From WGMI01 sp041739275 (GTDB lineage Bacteria > Bacteroidota > Bacteroidia > Flavobacteriales > Schleiferiaceae), in contig JBGSOF010000007.1 in the NCBI GenBank assembly GCA_041739275.1, positions 1 through 64,000 of the forward strand: 64,000 bases of DNA, in the 5' to 3' direction. The notes below the pieces were generated by a model. It saw nothing but the letters and a program-made list of their open reading frames with translations. It did not search any database and was not told where the DNA came from. Position numbers and translations under genes: made by a program. This document shows positions 33,256-42,257 of this stretch, in pieces; the stretch's first letter is position 1; each line of letters begins with the position of its first letter.

Positions 33256-34065
33256 ATGAAAACCATCCTCGTACCCACCGATTTTTCGGCGAATGCCGAC
33301 AAGGCGTTAGACTTTGCCGTAGATCTGGCCGCAAAAATGCCGGCGAAATTGCACGTTTTTAACGCCTTCGATCTGCCGTACAGCCAAAACGTAATGACGA
33401 CCTCGCTTCTGGACGCCCTGAGGGAATCTTCGGAAATCGGCCTCAAAGAAATTGCGAAGAAGCTTGAATCGAAAGGAGTTGTCTTTGCGACCGAATCGAA
33501 AATGGGCAATCCGATCAGCGTCTCGCGCGACCTAGTGAAGCGTGAAAAAGTCGATCTGCTGGTGCTCGGTACCCGGGGCGCCAGTGGAATTGAAGAGGTC
33601 TTGATCGGAAGCAATGCCGCGGCCATTTTACACGCGGTCGACTGCCCTGTTCTCGCCATTCCCGCCCACAGCAAGCCCAATCCGATTCAAGACATCGTTT
33701 TTGCCACCGACGGTCAAACCAAGGGCGAAGCGATGGCCTTACCTCAGCTCAAGAGCCTCGCCGCCTTGATGCATTCGAGAGTTCACATTCTCCACGTGTA
33801 CGATCCCGAGAACACGGAGTTAAGCATCATCAACGAGGCTCATTACAAAAAACAACTCGACGGAATTGACCTGCGATTTGCCCTAGTCGCTAAAGAAGAA
33901 AGTGTCGAAAAGACCATTTTGAACTATTCCGAAGAGATCAATGCCGATATGCTGGCCTTGCTCGCGCGTCGCTACGGTTTTATGCAGTCGCTCTTTCACA
34001 GCAGCCTGACGAGCCGAATTGCCTTCCACACCAAGTTGCCGTTCTTGACCCTTCACGAGGCCTAA
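33256..34065 (+). CDS. Tandem-domain universal stress protein
   Basis: 269 residues with two UspA domains. The first (about 1-140) has TILVPTDFSANADKAL and the nucleotide-binding loop GTRGASGIEEVLIGSNAAAILH, so it can bind ATP. The second (about 145-269) is degenerate, reading LARRYGFMQSLFHSSLTSRIA in place of the glycine loop. Bacteroidota Usp proteins usually respond to low oxygen or stress, which fits the neighbouring cbb3 operon. TAACTTTA about 20 bases upstream is a likely promoter element and a strong terminator follows. Confidence 0.88.
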   Translation: MKTILVPTDFSANADKALDFAVDLAAKMPAKLHVFNAFDLPYSQNVMTTSLLDALRESSEIGLKEIAKKLESKGVVFATESKMGNPISVSRDLVKREKVDLLVLGTRGASGIEEVLIGSNAAAILHAVDCPVLAIPAHSKPNPIQDIVFATDGQTKGEAMALPQLKSLAALMHSRVHILHVYDPENTELSIINEAHYKKQLDGIDLRFALVAKEESVEKTILNYSEEINADMLALLARRYGFMQSLFHSSLTSRIAFHTKLPFLTLHEA

Positions 34066-34087
34066 GGCCCTACAGACCTAAAATTCT

Positions 34088-34109
34088 AAAGCCCTTCGGG
34101 GCTTTTTTT
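34088..34109 (+). terminator. Rho-independent terminator after the Usp gene
   Basis: AAAGCCC and GGGCTTT pair around a TTCG tetraloop, followed by T-rich sequence. Compact and canonical. Confidence 0.85.
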
Positions 34110-34167
34110 GTTTCTCAAAGGAGATGATGAGAAAGAATATTCAATCTTTTTCTGTCATCGATTAATA

Positions 34168-34193
34168 AATGAACGTTCATTCATTTATATTTG
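34168..34193 (+). promoter_or_regulatory. tetR operator palindrome and -7 box
   Basis: AATGAACGTTCATT (34168-34181) is a perfect 14-bp palindrome. TATATTTG (34186-34193), an exact -7 box, follows four bases later, and the GTG start is only four bases further on. The arrangement predicts negative autoregulation by the TetR protein and a leaderless or nearly leaderless transcript. Confidence 0.72.
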
Positions 34194-34197
34194 CCTC

Positions 34198-34782
34198 GTG
34201 ACCCGCCCCCTCGATCCCGACAAACACCGCCGCATTCAGGACACAGCGTGCCGGCTGATCCTCGAGTCGGGCTTTGATGCCTTTACCATGCAGTCGCTCG
34301 CGCGCGCCTGTGCCATTGCCGCGGGAACGATTTACCGCTACTTCTCGAGCAAAGAAGACTTGGTCAATTCGATTTACATGGACATCAAGTCGGAGATGGC
34401 CGCTGAAATTGAACGAGCTTGGGAAGTGGCCGCCTCTGAGCCGGGTGCTCTGCGCGCCGTTTTTTCGGCCTATTTGCGCTTTTGCACGCGACAACCCGAG
34501 CGCATGCTCTTTGTCGAGCAGTTTCTCCACAGCAAATTCCTGCGCGTCGAAGTGGCCGAAGACGCAGACCGACAATTCGACGCCCTCTTGCAGCAGATGG
34601 GCATTTCTTCGCTCAGCCCGGCCGAGAGGGGCCTGCTCAAATCGCATTTGATGGGGGGACTGCATCAAACGGCCCTCATGCTCAACCGGATGGACCCCGT
34701 AGAAGCGTCCTTACTCGAAACCAAGGCGCTCGATATGACCGAAAGCGCCTTTCGCCAATTCTTTCAAACACCCTCAAGATGA
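34198..34782 (+). CDS. TetR-family transcriptional regulator
   Basis: 194 residues with an N-terminal TetR helix-turn-helix: DTACRLILESGFDAFTMQSLARA then AAGTIYRYFSSKEDLVNSIY. The C-terminal ligand domain resembles FadR-like TetR regulators in size. GTG 34198 is selected because it lies just past the perfect -7 box and the N-terminus (TRPLDPDKHRRIQDTA) is standard; an ATG 90 bases upstream would run through the promoter and operator. The stop overlaps the SDR gene as ATGA, so regulator and enzyme are one unit and the regulator probably senses a substrate of that enzyme, such as an acyl or aldehyde compound. Confidence 0.88.
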   Translation: MTRPLDPDKHRRIQDTACRLILESGFDAFTMQSLARACAIAAGTIYRYFSSKEDLVNSIYMDIKSEMAAEIERAWEVAASEPGALRAVFSAYLRFCTRQPERMLFVEQFLHSKFLRVEVAEDADRQFDALLQQMGISSLSPAERGLLKSHLMGGLHQTALMLNRMDPVEASLLETKALDMTESAFRQFFQTPSR

Positions 34783-35612
34783 ACTCGAACCGACCCATTG
34801 CATTGATCACCGGCGCCAGCAGCGGCATAGGACGCGAAACCGCCCTGTTGCTCTCACAAAATGGCTATACCGTCTACGGAGTTGCCCGCCGTTTAGACCG
34901 ACTTAAAGACCTTGAAGTCTCGGGAATTCGAGTCCTTTCAATGGATTTAACCGTACCCGAAAGCATCGATTCCGGGCTTCGCTCGATTTTGAATGAAGCC
35001 GGCCGCATTGATGTCTTGGTAAATAACGCCGGTTATGGTTCGTACGGAGCCCTCGAAGAAGTGGCCATCGAAGAAGCCATGCGTCAATTCGAAGTGAATG
35101 TGTTTGGCTTGATGCGATTGACACAAGCGGTCTTGCCCGGAATGCGCGAGCACAAGAGCGGCTTCATTGTAAACATTACCTCAGTGGGTGGAAAGATTTA
35201 TTTGCCGCTCGGGGGCTGGTATCACGCCACCAAACACGCGCTCGAAGTGCTCTCGGACGTGCTGCGATTTGAAACAGAGCCCTTTGGGATCAAAACCGTC
35301 ATCATCGAACCCGGGGCTGTGCGCACCGAATGGGGCGATATCGCCTTAGGCAGCGGAGAAAAAGTGAGCGGTCAAGGGCCCTATGCGACCATGACCCGAA
35401 CCATGGTCGATCTGTTCAAAACCAACTACCAACCGAGCCGCTCGATCGGTCCCGAAGTGATTGCACAAACCATTCTCAAAGCCTTGCAGTCGCGCAAACC
35501 CAAGACGCGCTATGCCGTCGGCCCCATGGTTGGACCGTTTTTGGCCATGAAGCGCTACCTCAGCGATCGGGGGTTTGAAGGGATGGTACGGATGTTTATG
35601 AAGGGGAGCTGA
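34779..35612 (+). CDS. Short-chain dehydrogenase/reductase
   Basis: 277 residues, classical SDR with TGASSGIGRETALL (glycine motif for NAD(P)), NNAGYG, then the catalytic set Ser (VNITSVGG), Tyr and Lys (YHATKHALE). The start is ATG 34779, overlapping tetR; the frame is open far upstream but antisense-like. The arginine after the first strand (GVARRLDRL) favours NADPH. Acts in the cytosol; substrate unknown, perhaps a ketone or aldehyde detected by the TetR partner. Confidence 0.88.
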   Translation: MNSNRPIALITGASSGIGRETALLLSQNGYTVYGVARRLDRLKDLEVSGIRVLSMDLTVPESIDSGLRSILNEAGRIDVLVNNAGYGSYGALEEVAIEEAMRQFEVNVFGLMRLTQAVLPGMREHKSGFIVNITSVGGKIYLPLGGWYHATKHALEVLSDVLRFETEPFGIKTVIIEPGAVRTEWGDIALGSGEKVSGQGPYATMTRTMVDLFKTNYQPSRSIGPEVIAQTILKALQSRKPKTRYAVGPMVGPFLAMKRYLSDRGFEGMVRMFMKGS

Positions 35613-35946
35613 AGAAACTCAGCGCTGGGATCTGATGTCGCCAAGGGTCTTCTTTGGAATTTTAGAACCGCCTTGTTCAGGGAGTATTCCCTCTAATCTT
35701 CTGTTGAATTTGAAAGAGTTAAAAGCCAATTCTACCGATATGGGTCGAGGAAATGAAAAAATACGACTCTGGCCAAACTGAGAATCCCTTTGAAAAATTT
35801 TGCGGCAATCCGAAAAACAAAGCCTTGCCGGAGTCGACTGTACGGTGGAAAGCAAATCAGACAAGTGTTTTAACTCGTGCTATTCTATAGGTTGAAGTCG
35901 ATATTTATATCTAACTTTGGAAATAGACATAGTTAGATAAGATATT
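35613..35946. other. Intergenic region before hipBA
   Basis: 334 bases of AT-richer DNA with no supportable gene. It holds the hipBA promoter and operator at its right end (listed separately) and a short hairpin (AGGGA/TCCCT) near 35676. The lower GC content continues into hipBA and may mark a horizontally acquired insert. Confidence 0.5.
35908..35939 (+). promoter_or_regulatory. hipBA operator and promoter
   Basis: TATCTAAC (35908-35915) and GTTAGATA (35932-35939) are exact inverted repeats separated by 16 bases. They enclose the -7 box TAACTTTG (35912-35919). Bound antitoxin would cover the promoter. The arms resemble the TATCC/GGATA type of the E. coli HipB operator, though the spacing differs. 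The ATG follows 8 bases after the right arm. Confidence 0.65.
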
Positions 35947-36264
35947 ATGGATAATTGGTTGTTTGCCACCGAACGAGAAATATTACAGGAAATCGGCCGG
36001 AGGTTAAAAAAAATTCGAGTTCGACAAAACCTTACTCAGAAGGCGCTGAGTGAAGAAACCGGCTTGAGTGTGTCCACGATTAGTCAAATCGAACAAGGAA
36101 ATTCAACAAGCACGGAGAGCCTATTGCGGATTCTCACTCGATTGAACAGGATTCAAGATCTGGAGGCGGTTTTTCGAGTAGGAGAGGACCTCGAACTGAA
36201 GCTCAAATTTCAGAAAGCAAAGATGAAAACCGAGCGACAAAGGGCCTCCAAGCGAGTTAAGTAA
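35947..36264 (+). CDS. hipB: HipB-like antitoxin, XRE-family
   Basis: 105 residues. An XRE-type helix-turn-helix (RRLKKIRVRQNLTQKALSEE, then TGLSVSTISQIEQGNSTSTE) covers about 17-75. A basic tail follows (KMKTERQRASKRVK), unlike short HipB tails; it may help DNA or toxin binding. It binds HipA and represses the pair through the inverted repeat upstream. Two bases separate it from hipA. Confidence 0.85.
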   Translation: MDNWLFATEREILQEIGRRLKKIRVRQNLTQKALSEETGLSVSTISQIEQGNSTSTESLLRILTRLNRIQDLEAVFRVGEDLELKLKFQKAKMKTERQRASKRVK

Positions 36265-36266
36265 TC

Positions 36267-37547
36267 ATGATCGTCGAAGTTAAAATGTACGATCAGAGTC
36301 TGGGTTCTCTTGAATGGAATCCACAGAAGGGCACATCCACCTTTCAATACGACAGGAACTGGATCAGAGGTGGGGTGGAACCATCACCATTGATGCTTCC
36401 CCTGCGCGAGCGAATTTTTGAAACCAACAGAGACCACCGGAACTTTCACAATTTGCCCTATCTTCTTTCCGACTCCATGCCCGATGACTTTGGGAACCGA
36501 ATGATGAAAGAATGGCTCAGGCAAAAGAACCATAGCTTCTCGGACATCAACCCCGTCGAACGACTGACGTATATCGGAAAAAGAGGCATGGGCGCCTTGG
36601 AATATCACCCCATTCGCCACAAAGAGGAGACCGATTATGATGTTTCAATATCAGAGCTCATCGACATAGCGAAAAACGTACTTCATGGGAAAGAAAAAAC
36701 CACTTTTGGGGCTTTAGACAAGCAAACGATCAGCGAGATTCTGAGGATTGGAACTTCCGTGGGCGGGGCGAGAGCTAAAGCGCTGATTTCAATGAAGCGG
36801 GACGAGCGCAACAGAATTTTAGAAATAAAGCCGGGCGATGTACTCCAGCCCGAGGGATATAGCTATTGGATTTTAAAAATCGATGGGGTTGAGGACGGTC
36901 TTCTCGACCAATCTTCGGGCCTCGGAAAAGTCGAGTTTGGTTATTATCTGATGGCCAAAAAAGCGGGAATCGATATCTCTGAAAGCTTCCTACACGAAGA
37001 AAACAACCGATTCCACTTTGCAACCCGTCGATTTGACCGTACCGAAAAAGGAGAAAGGATACACATGCAGAGTTACGGGGCTTTAGCGGGTATTGATTTT
37101 AGAATTCCGAGGGCAGGAAGCTACGAGAATCTCTTTAGGCTCATGAAAATACTCCAATTGCCCTACACCCAATTTGAGCAGCAGTATCGCCGGATGATTT
37201 TTAATGTCGTTGCGAGAAATCAAGACGATCATGTTAAGAATTTCTCTTTTCTGATGGATCGAGACGGTACATGGAGAATTTCACCCGCATACGACCTTAG
37301 TTTTCAGTACAAGCAAGGAGGTATGTGGACAAACGATCATCAAACATCGATCAACGGAAAGTTTAATGATTTTAACCGCGCAGATCTCTTGAATTTTGCC
37401 GAGAATTTTGGCATTAAACGAGCCGGACGCATCATAGACGATATGATAGATGTCGTGGCCCAATGGCCAAAATTAGCATCAGAGCTGGACATTCCAAAAG
37501 TGACGGTCGATCGAATTCATTCGGCTCTTAGAATCAATGAATTTTAA
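36267..37547 (+). CDS. hipA: HipA-family serine/threonine kinase toxin
   Basis: 426 residues, close to the ~440 of E. coli HipA. An N-terminal barrel domain (about 1-105, YDQSLGSLEWNPQKG onward) and a C-terminal kinase: the Ser-containing loop GTSVGGARAKALISM (about 159-173), catalytic NQDDHVKNFSFLMD (about 313-326) and the metal motif ISPAYDLSF. All key residues seem intact, so toxin activity (phosphorylating a tRNA synthetase such as GltX in the model) is possible. AT-rich composition contrasts with the neighbours and suggests acquisition. The tail overlaps possible starts of the glycosyltransferase. Confidence 0.88.
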   Translation: MIVEVKMYDQSLGSLEWNPQKGTSTFQYDRNWIRGGVEPSPLMLPLRERIFETNRDHRNFHNLPYLLSDSMPDDFGNRMMKEWLRQKNHSFSDINPVERLTYIGKRGMGALEYHPIRHKEETDYDVSISELIDIAKNVLHGKEKTTFGALDKQTISEILRIGTSVGGARAKALISMKRDERNRILEIKPGDVLQPEGYSYWILKIDGVEDGLLDQSSGLGKVEFGYYLMAKKAGIDISESFLHEENNRFHFATRRFDRTEKGERIHMQSYGALAGIDFRIPRAGSYENLFRLMKILQLPYTQFEQQYRRMIFNVVARNQDDHVKNFSFLMDRDGTWRISPAYDLSFQYKQGGMWTNDHQTSINGKFNDFNRADLLNFAENFGIKRAGRIIDDMIDVVAQWPKLASELDIPKVTVDRIHSALRINEF

Positions 37548-37590
37548 AATTGCGACTCACCGATTCTCCCTTCATGAAGTCATTTTTCCT

Positions 37591-38370
37591 GTGAAAATCA
37601 GCGGAGCCGTTATCACTTTGAATGAAGCAAAGCGCATCGGCGAGTGTCTCGACAGCCTCTTGTTGGTGTGCGACGAAATCGTCGTTCTCGACAGCTTTTC
37701 GACCGACGACACCCCTGCAATTTGCATGAGCAAAGGACCTCGGGTTCGGTTCGAACAGCACCCCTTCGATGGACATATCGAGCAGAAAAACCGGGCGATG
37801 GAGCGATGTACCCACCCTTGGGTGCTCTCGCTCGACGGAGACGAAGTGCTCTCGTCTGAGCTCGTCGAACAGATCGAAGCGTTGCGGCATCGCGGACCCG
37901 CGGCCCAAGCCTACACCTTTAACCGGAGAAATCGCTACGCAGGGCGCTGGCTGCGCTATGGGGGTTGGTATCCGGACCGCAAAATCCGACTCTGGAATCG
38001 CAAGCTCGGACGTTGGGGAGGAGACAATCCCCACGATCAAGTGGTCATTGAAGCCGGTGCACAAACCGCTCGTTTGGACGGCGACATTCTGCACTACACC
38101 TACGAAACCCCCGAAGACCACCTCCGCCAGGTCCGGAATTTTGCTCTCAAAAGTGCCAAGGCGCAGTACGAACGCGGGCGCCGCATTAGCGCGATCCAAT
38201 CCCAACTCGGACCATGGATCGTTTGGATTCGCGACTACGTTCTCAAAGGGGGGTTTCTCGACGGGCCACAAGGGTTCCAAGCTGCCCGGGGATCGGCCTC
38301 GTATCAGCGGCTCAAGTATGCCGAACTGAGGCGGCTTCAGAAAGACCCATCCCCGAAACCGACTCCATAA
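37591..38370 (+). CDS. Family 2 glycosyltransferase, LPS core type (WaaE/KdtX-like)
   Basis: 259 residues. Starts with VKISGAVITLNEAKRIGECL, the usual opening of LPS beta-glucosyltransferases. Then IVVLDSFSTDDT and WVLSLDGDEVLS, which carries the metal-binding acidic residues. Typical tail: RWLRYGGWYPDRKIRLW. It adds a sugar to the inner core at the cytoplasmic face. GTG 37591 is preferred to ATG 37537, which lies inside hipA and adds atypical residues. Its last 59 bases are antisense to the hydrolase gene. Confidence 0.85.
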   Translation: MKISGAVITLNEAKRIGECLDSLLLVCDEIVVLDSFSTDDTPAICMSKGPRVRFEQHPFDGHIEQKNRAMERCTHPWVLSLDGDEVLSSELVEQIEALRHRGPAAQAYTFNRRNRYAGRWLRYGGWYPDRKIRLWNRKLGRWGGDNPHDQVVIEAGAQTARLDGDILHYTYETPEDHLRQVRNFALKSAKAQYERGRRISAIQSQLGPWIVWIRDYVLKGGFLDGPQGFQAARGSASYQRLKYAELRRLQKDPSPKPTP

Positions 38371-39124
38371 AGGCCAAAGAGAGTCGATTGAATTGTTCGG
38401 CCGCTTGAATGTTGACCACGTGTCCGCAATGATCGATGACCTCAATCCAGGCCGAGGTTTGAGTGCATACGTGCGCTCGGACCGCCTTGAGAAAGAGCAC
38501 GTCTTGATCGCCCATAACATATAAACTGGGCACTCCGACACCCTGAATCCGCATGCGCTTCAAACTGACATTCAAGCTGCCCACCAAAGCATACCAGCGT
38601 CGAAACGCCTTTCCACCCAATTTACTCGCCTCGCGGACAAACACTTTGCGCGATTCGCGGTGTTCCCAGCGCGGCAAAATAACCCAAGCAAAAAAGCGGT
38701 AGAGCCACATATAGGGCACTACGTCTTTGCTCAAACTGCCCAGACCCATCAGCAATCGAGTTCTCCAATCCAAGCCGGCAATGGCCCCGGTCAAGATCAT
38801 CCCGCGCACTTTGTGAGGGGCAATCCGCGCCAACTCTTCAATGACCAGACATCCCATCGATACTCCGACAAAAAAGGCCTGGTCGATGCCCCGAAAAGCC
38901 AAAACTTCGAGGACATCGCGCGCCAAAGCGTCAAATGTGTACTGCCTGCGCTCCGGAACCGACTCCCGGTTTCCATCGGCATGGACGTCCAACAGCAAGA
39001 GGCGATAGTCTTTCGAAAAGGGCCGCACCTGACGCCACCATACCGCCGACGAACCCCCCGCCCCATGAACGAAAACCACCCAAGGTTTGGAGGTCCCGTC
39101 TTCAACCACCGAATGCTGTATCAT
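38312..39124 (-). CDS. Alpha/beta hydrolase
   Basis: 270 residues with the alpha/beta hydrolase fold: oxyanion HGAGGSSAVWW near residue 20, nucleophile elbow GVSMG near 95, acid in GDQD near 212 and catalytic His in HCGHVVN near 238. Cytosolic, no signal. Likely an esterase or related enzyme of unknown substrate. Its 3' end overlaps the convergent glycosyltransferase by 59 bases, and its start is divergent from the 193-aa gene. Confidence 0.82.
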   Translation of the reverse strand: MIQHSVVEDGTSKPWVVFVHGAGGSSAVWWRQVRPFSKDYRLLLLDVHADGNRESVPERRQYTFDALARDVLEVLAFRGIDQAFFVGVSMGCLVIEELARIAPHKVRGMILTGAIAGLDWRTRLLMGLGSLSKDVVPYMWLYRFFAWVILPRWEHRESRKVFVREASKLGGKAFRRWYALVGSLNVSLKRMRIQGVGVPSLYVMGDQDVLFLKAVRAHVCTQTSAWIEVIDHCGHVVNIQAAEQFNRLSLAFMESVSGMGLSEAASVRHT

Positions 39125-39197
39125 GTGTGTTTTGTAACCCTTGCTCCGCCCATTTGTTTCGAAACAGCACGAGACAACAGCTTCGAGTTAGGGCGCA

Positions 39198-39779
39198 ATG
39201 TATCGCCTAACTTGCATGCCGATGAGCTCTCGTTGGGTACTTTCTTCGGCTGCACTCGGTTTGTGCGCGGTCTTGTTGTCTCCGGGTCTGTTTCTCAAAG
39301 GCTGGGTGGATTACGAACAGCGCGAATACCGAAAATCGGTTCGCCGAGTCTTGAGCCAGGGCGTCGATGCGGCCAAGTTGAGTCGGATTGCCACTCCACT
39401 GCACGGAGCAACACAAGTCGAATGGGTGCACCACAAAGAATTCCGCCATCGGGGCTCGATGTACGACATTGTCTATCGCGAATACCGCCCAGACAGCGCG
39501 ATTTATTGGTGCTGGTGGGACGCCGACGAGAATCGATTGATGAGCGATCTCGACCGCCTGGTTGGGGGCTTGCGAAAACACGACCCCCGGCCGGTTCAAA
39601 CCGATGTACTCTGGACTCATTTTATCAAAGGTTTTTGGATGGCCGCGGAGGGTCCAGACCGGGCTCTGTTTCATCGGAGCTCTGCATGGCCTTCTGCGAT
39701 CATCCATGGGCTCTTGGATGGGTTCTCCCCAATGTTTGGGCCGCCCCCTGAAGGGCGAGTTCGCCTGAACACGATCTAA
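39198..39779 (+). CDS. Hypothetical exported or membrane-anchored protein
   Basis: 193 residues, family not recognised. An N-terminal hydrophobic stretch (VLSSAALGLCAVLLSPGLFL) is a likely signal anchor, followed by an aromatic, charged domain (YDIVYREY, IYWCWWDADENRL). Start could be 39198, 39216 or 39222; the last two give a cleaner signal. It precedes the TonB receptor by 72 bases and may be co-transcribed, but nothing else ties it to heme uptake. Confidence 0.5.
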   Translation: MYRLTCMPMSSRWVLSSAALGLCAVLLSPGLFLKGWVDYEQREYRKSVRRVLSQGVDAAKLSRIATPLHGATQVEWVHHKEFRHRGSMYDIVYREYRPDSAIYWCWWDADENRLMSDLDRLVGGLRKHDPRPVQTDVLWTHFIKGFWMAAEGPDRALFHRSSAWPSAIIHGLLDGFSPMFGPPPEGRVRLNTI

Positions 39780-39851
39780 ATCGCGCTTCGAAAGCCCGCT
39801 TTTGGCCTGGGGCAATCGAGGCATTGGGTTTCATCCATATTCTTCAAAATC

Positions 39852-42257
39852 ATGAAGTTCACCATTCCTCTTTGGGGAGGATTGCTTTTTTGTTGCACAT
39901 CATTGAATGCACAGACCGCGCGCATTTACGACTCAAAAACAGGCGAGGGCTTGCCCGGTGCCGTCGCGTTTTGCGAAAAACCATTGAGGTCGGTCTTGGC
40001 CGATTCCGAAGGGTCCATCGACCTCAGCGAGCTTTCGAACTGCACGGCCATTCATTTTCGCGCACCTTCGTATGCCGAAGTTGTTTTGAACCTCGATCAA
40101 CTTCGAAAAGCCAACTATCGCGTGGCTTTGGTTTCAGACCCCCTGGAGCTCAATCCTATTGTCGTGAGCGCGGGGCGATGGGTTCAAGCAAAAAACGAGG
40201 TCCCCGTAAAGATTCGAATTATCGAGCCCAGCCTCGATCAGCCTCAAACCACGGCCGACTTACTCGGGAAAAGCGGCGAAGTCTTTGTCCAGAAGAGCCA
40301 GCAAGGAGGCGGAAGCCCCATGATTCGGGGCTTTGCGACCAACCGATTGCTTATTGCCGTAGACGGGGTTCGCATGAATACCGCCATTTTTAGAAGTGGG
40401 AATATCCAGAATGTGATCTCGATCGACCCTTTTGCGGTGCAGCAAGCCGAAGTGCTTTTCGGCCCGGGCTCGGTGATGTACGGTAGCGATGCGATCGCGG
40501 GGGTGATGAGCTTTTACACCCTCTCTCCAGAGCTCTCAAAAACCGATACCACACAGATCAAGGGACGCAGCAATCTGCGCTACAGCTCGGCCAATGGGGA
40601 AATGGCCATCCACACAGACCTCAAACTGGGGTGGAAGCGCTGGGCAATGGTTCTGAGTGGGAGCTTTACCGATTTCGGAGATCTGCGCATGGGGTCGAAT
40701 GGTCCCGACGAATATCGGCGGCCGTGGTATGTGCAGACTGCCAATGGGATCGATATCGCAGTCGACAATCCCAATCCATTGGTTCAAACGCCCAGTGCTT
40801 TTGCCCAAAGCAATATGCTCGGAAAACTTCATTATTTACCCAACCGGCGCTGGTCGTTTACCTATGCACTTCATTATTCAGCCACAACTGAATACGCGCG
40901 CTACGACCGACTTCTCCGAACCCGACAAGGACTTCCGCGAAGTGCCGAATGGCTCTATGGCCCTCAAATTTGGAACCTTCACCACTTCGAAGCCATCCAC
41001 AAAACCGAGTCATTCTTCGTAGATCAAGTTCGTTTAAGCACTGCATATCAGAGATTTGAAGAAAGCCGATTCGATCGAGATTTCGGCGATTCCATTCGGC
41101 GCTCAAGGGTGGAAGGGGTCGATGCGTACACGCTCAACATCGACTTTGCCAAAGGCGGACCGAAAAGCACTCAGTGGCTTTATGGAGCCGAAGCGGTATT
41201 CAATCAAGTGGCTTCAACCGGAACGGACTTCAACACGCGCTCGGGAACCGTCTCGACCGGAGCCTCTCGTTACCCAAACAGCGACTGGAGTTCGTATGGC
41301 ATGTATGCCGTTTGGAAGAAGAATTGGTTCGAGCGCTTCACCTTTGAAGCAGGTGCGCGATACAGCTACTCAGGCTTGAAGGCCGACTTTAGCAACAACG
41401 CAGATTTTTATCCCCTCCCCTTCACCACCGCCTCTACAGCCCAATCCCAGATTACGGGCCAAGTGGGGTTTGAATGGCAAGCCACCGAAAGCAGTTGGAT
41501 TTCAATGCATGCCGCGAGCGGATTTCGAGCACCCAATGTCGACGATCTCGGAAAGGTCTTTGACTCCCAACCCGGTTCGGTTCTGGTGCCGAATCCCGAC
41601 CTGAAAAGTGAATCTGTTTACTCGGTAGAACTCGACTTTAAAAGGCGGTTTTCAAACTTCTTTGAAATTGATTTAGCCGCTTATTACAGCTATCTCGACA
41701 AGGCCATGGTGGTGCGCTCTTCAACCTTAAACGGACTCGACAGCATTGTGTACGACGGAGCGCTTAGCCAAGTGCAATCGGTTCAGAATGCTGCATTTGC
41801 AACAGTCTGGGGGGTCGAGGCAAAACTCCGGGCGCTCCTCGGCGGTGGATTCGCGGCCTATGGAAGCCTGAGCTATCAAATAGGAGAGGAAGAACTCGAA
41901 GACGGATCTACAGACCCGCTCCGACACGCGGCACCCGGCTTCGGTCGAATAGGGCTGACGTATGAAAAAGCAGCGACTCGCCTCGAACTCTACGCATTGG
42001 GTCAAGCCGAACTCCGTGCCAAAGACATGCCACAAGAAGAAATCTCAAAGGATTACCTATACGCCCGAGACGCCCAAGGCAATCCGTACAGCCCCGCATG
42101 GTACACTTTGAACCTTCAACTTCGGCAAAAACTGCCCCAAGGAGCTACATTGTTCGCGGCAGTCGAAAACTTAAGCGATCAGCTGTACCGACCCTACAGC
42201 TCGGGACTCAGCGCTCCGGGACGAAACTGGGTTCTCGGACTGCAATTGAACTTTTAA
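39852..42257 (+). CDS. TonB-dependent heme/hemoglobin-type receptor
   Basis: 801 residues: signal peptide ending at LNAQ, a carboxypeptidase-like N-terminal domain (about 22-90), a plug domain (about 105-220; GGSPMIRGFATNRLLIAVDG and FGPGSVMYGSDAIAGVM) and a barrel to the C-terminal Phe (LQLNF). The plug wording and FRAPNVDDLGKVFD in the barrel are typical of the hemoglobin/transferrin/lactoferrin-type receptors. It would import heme or iron compounds with TonB energy. Stops abutting the convergent protease with no terminator between. Confidence 0.87.
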   Translation: MKFTIPLWGGLLFCCTSLNAQTARIYDSKTGEGLPGAVAFCEKPLRSVLADSEGSIDLSELSNCTAIHFRAPSYAEVVLNLDQLRKANYRVALVSDPLELNPIVVSAGRWVQAKNEVPVKIRIIEPSLDQPQTTADLLGKSGEVFVQKSQQGGGSPMIRGFATNRLLIAVDGVRMNTAIFRSGNIQNVISIDPFAVQQAEVLFGPGSVMYGSDAIAGVMSFYTLSPELSKTDTTQIKGRSNLRYSSANGEMAIHTDLKLGWKRWAMVLSGSFTDFGDLRMGSNGPDEYRRPWYVQTANGIDIAVDNPNPLVQTPSAFAQSNMLGKLHYLPNRRWSFTYALHYSATTEYARYDRLLRTRQGLPRSAEWLYGPQIWNLHHFEAIHKTESFFVDQVRLSTAYQRFEESRFDRDFGDSIRRSRVEGVDAYTLNIDFAKGGPKSTQWLYGAEAVFNQVASTGTDFNTRSGTVSTGASRYPNSDWSSYGMYAVWKKNWFERFTFEAGARYSYSGLKADFSNNADFYPLPFTTASTAQSQITGQVGFEWQATESSWISMHAASGFRAPNVDDLGKVFDSQPGSVLVPNPDLKSESVYSVELDFKRRFSNFFEIDLAAYYSYLDKAMVVRSSTLNGLDSIVYDGALSQVQSVQNAAFATVWGVEAKLRALLGGGFAAYGSLSYQIGEEELEDGSTDPLRHAAPGFGRIGLTYEKAATRLELYALGQAELRAKDMPQEEISKDYLYARDAQGNPYSPAWYTLNLQLRQKLPQGATLFAAVENLSDQLYRPYSSGLSAPGRNWVLGLQLNF

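Noticed and set aside
37534..38541. 335-residue minus-strand frame opposite the LPS glycosyltransferase
   Set aside because: The plus-strand gene has clear GT2 motifs; the antisense reading has none and no start signal.
38660..39751. 363-residue plus-strand frame across the hydrolase
   Set aside because: It is antisense to the alpha/beta hydrolase with intact GVSMG and also runs out of frame through the next gene; Pro/Arg-rich composition is typical of shadow frames.
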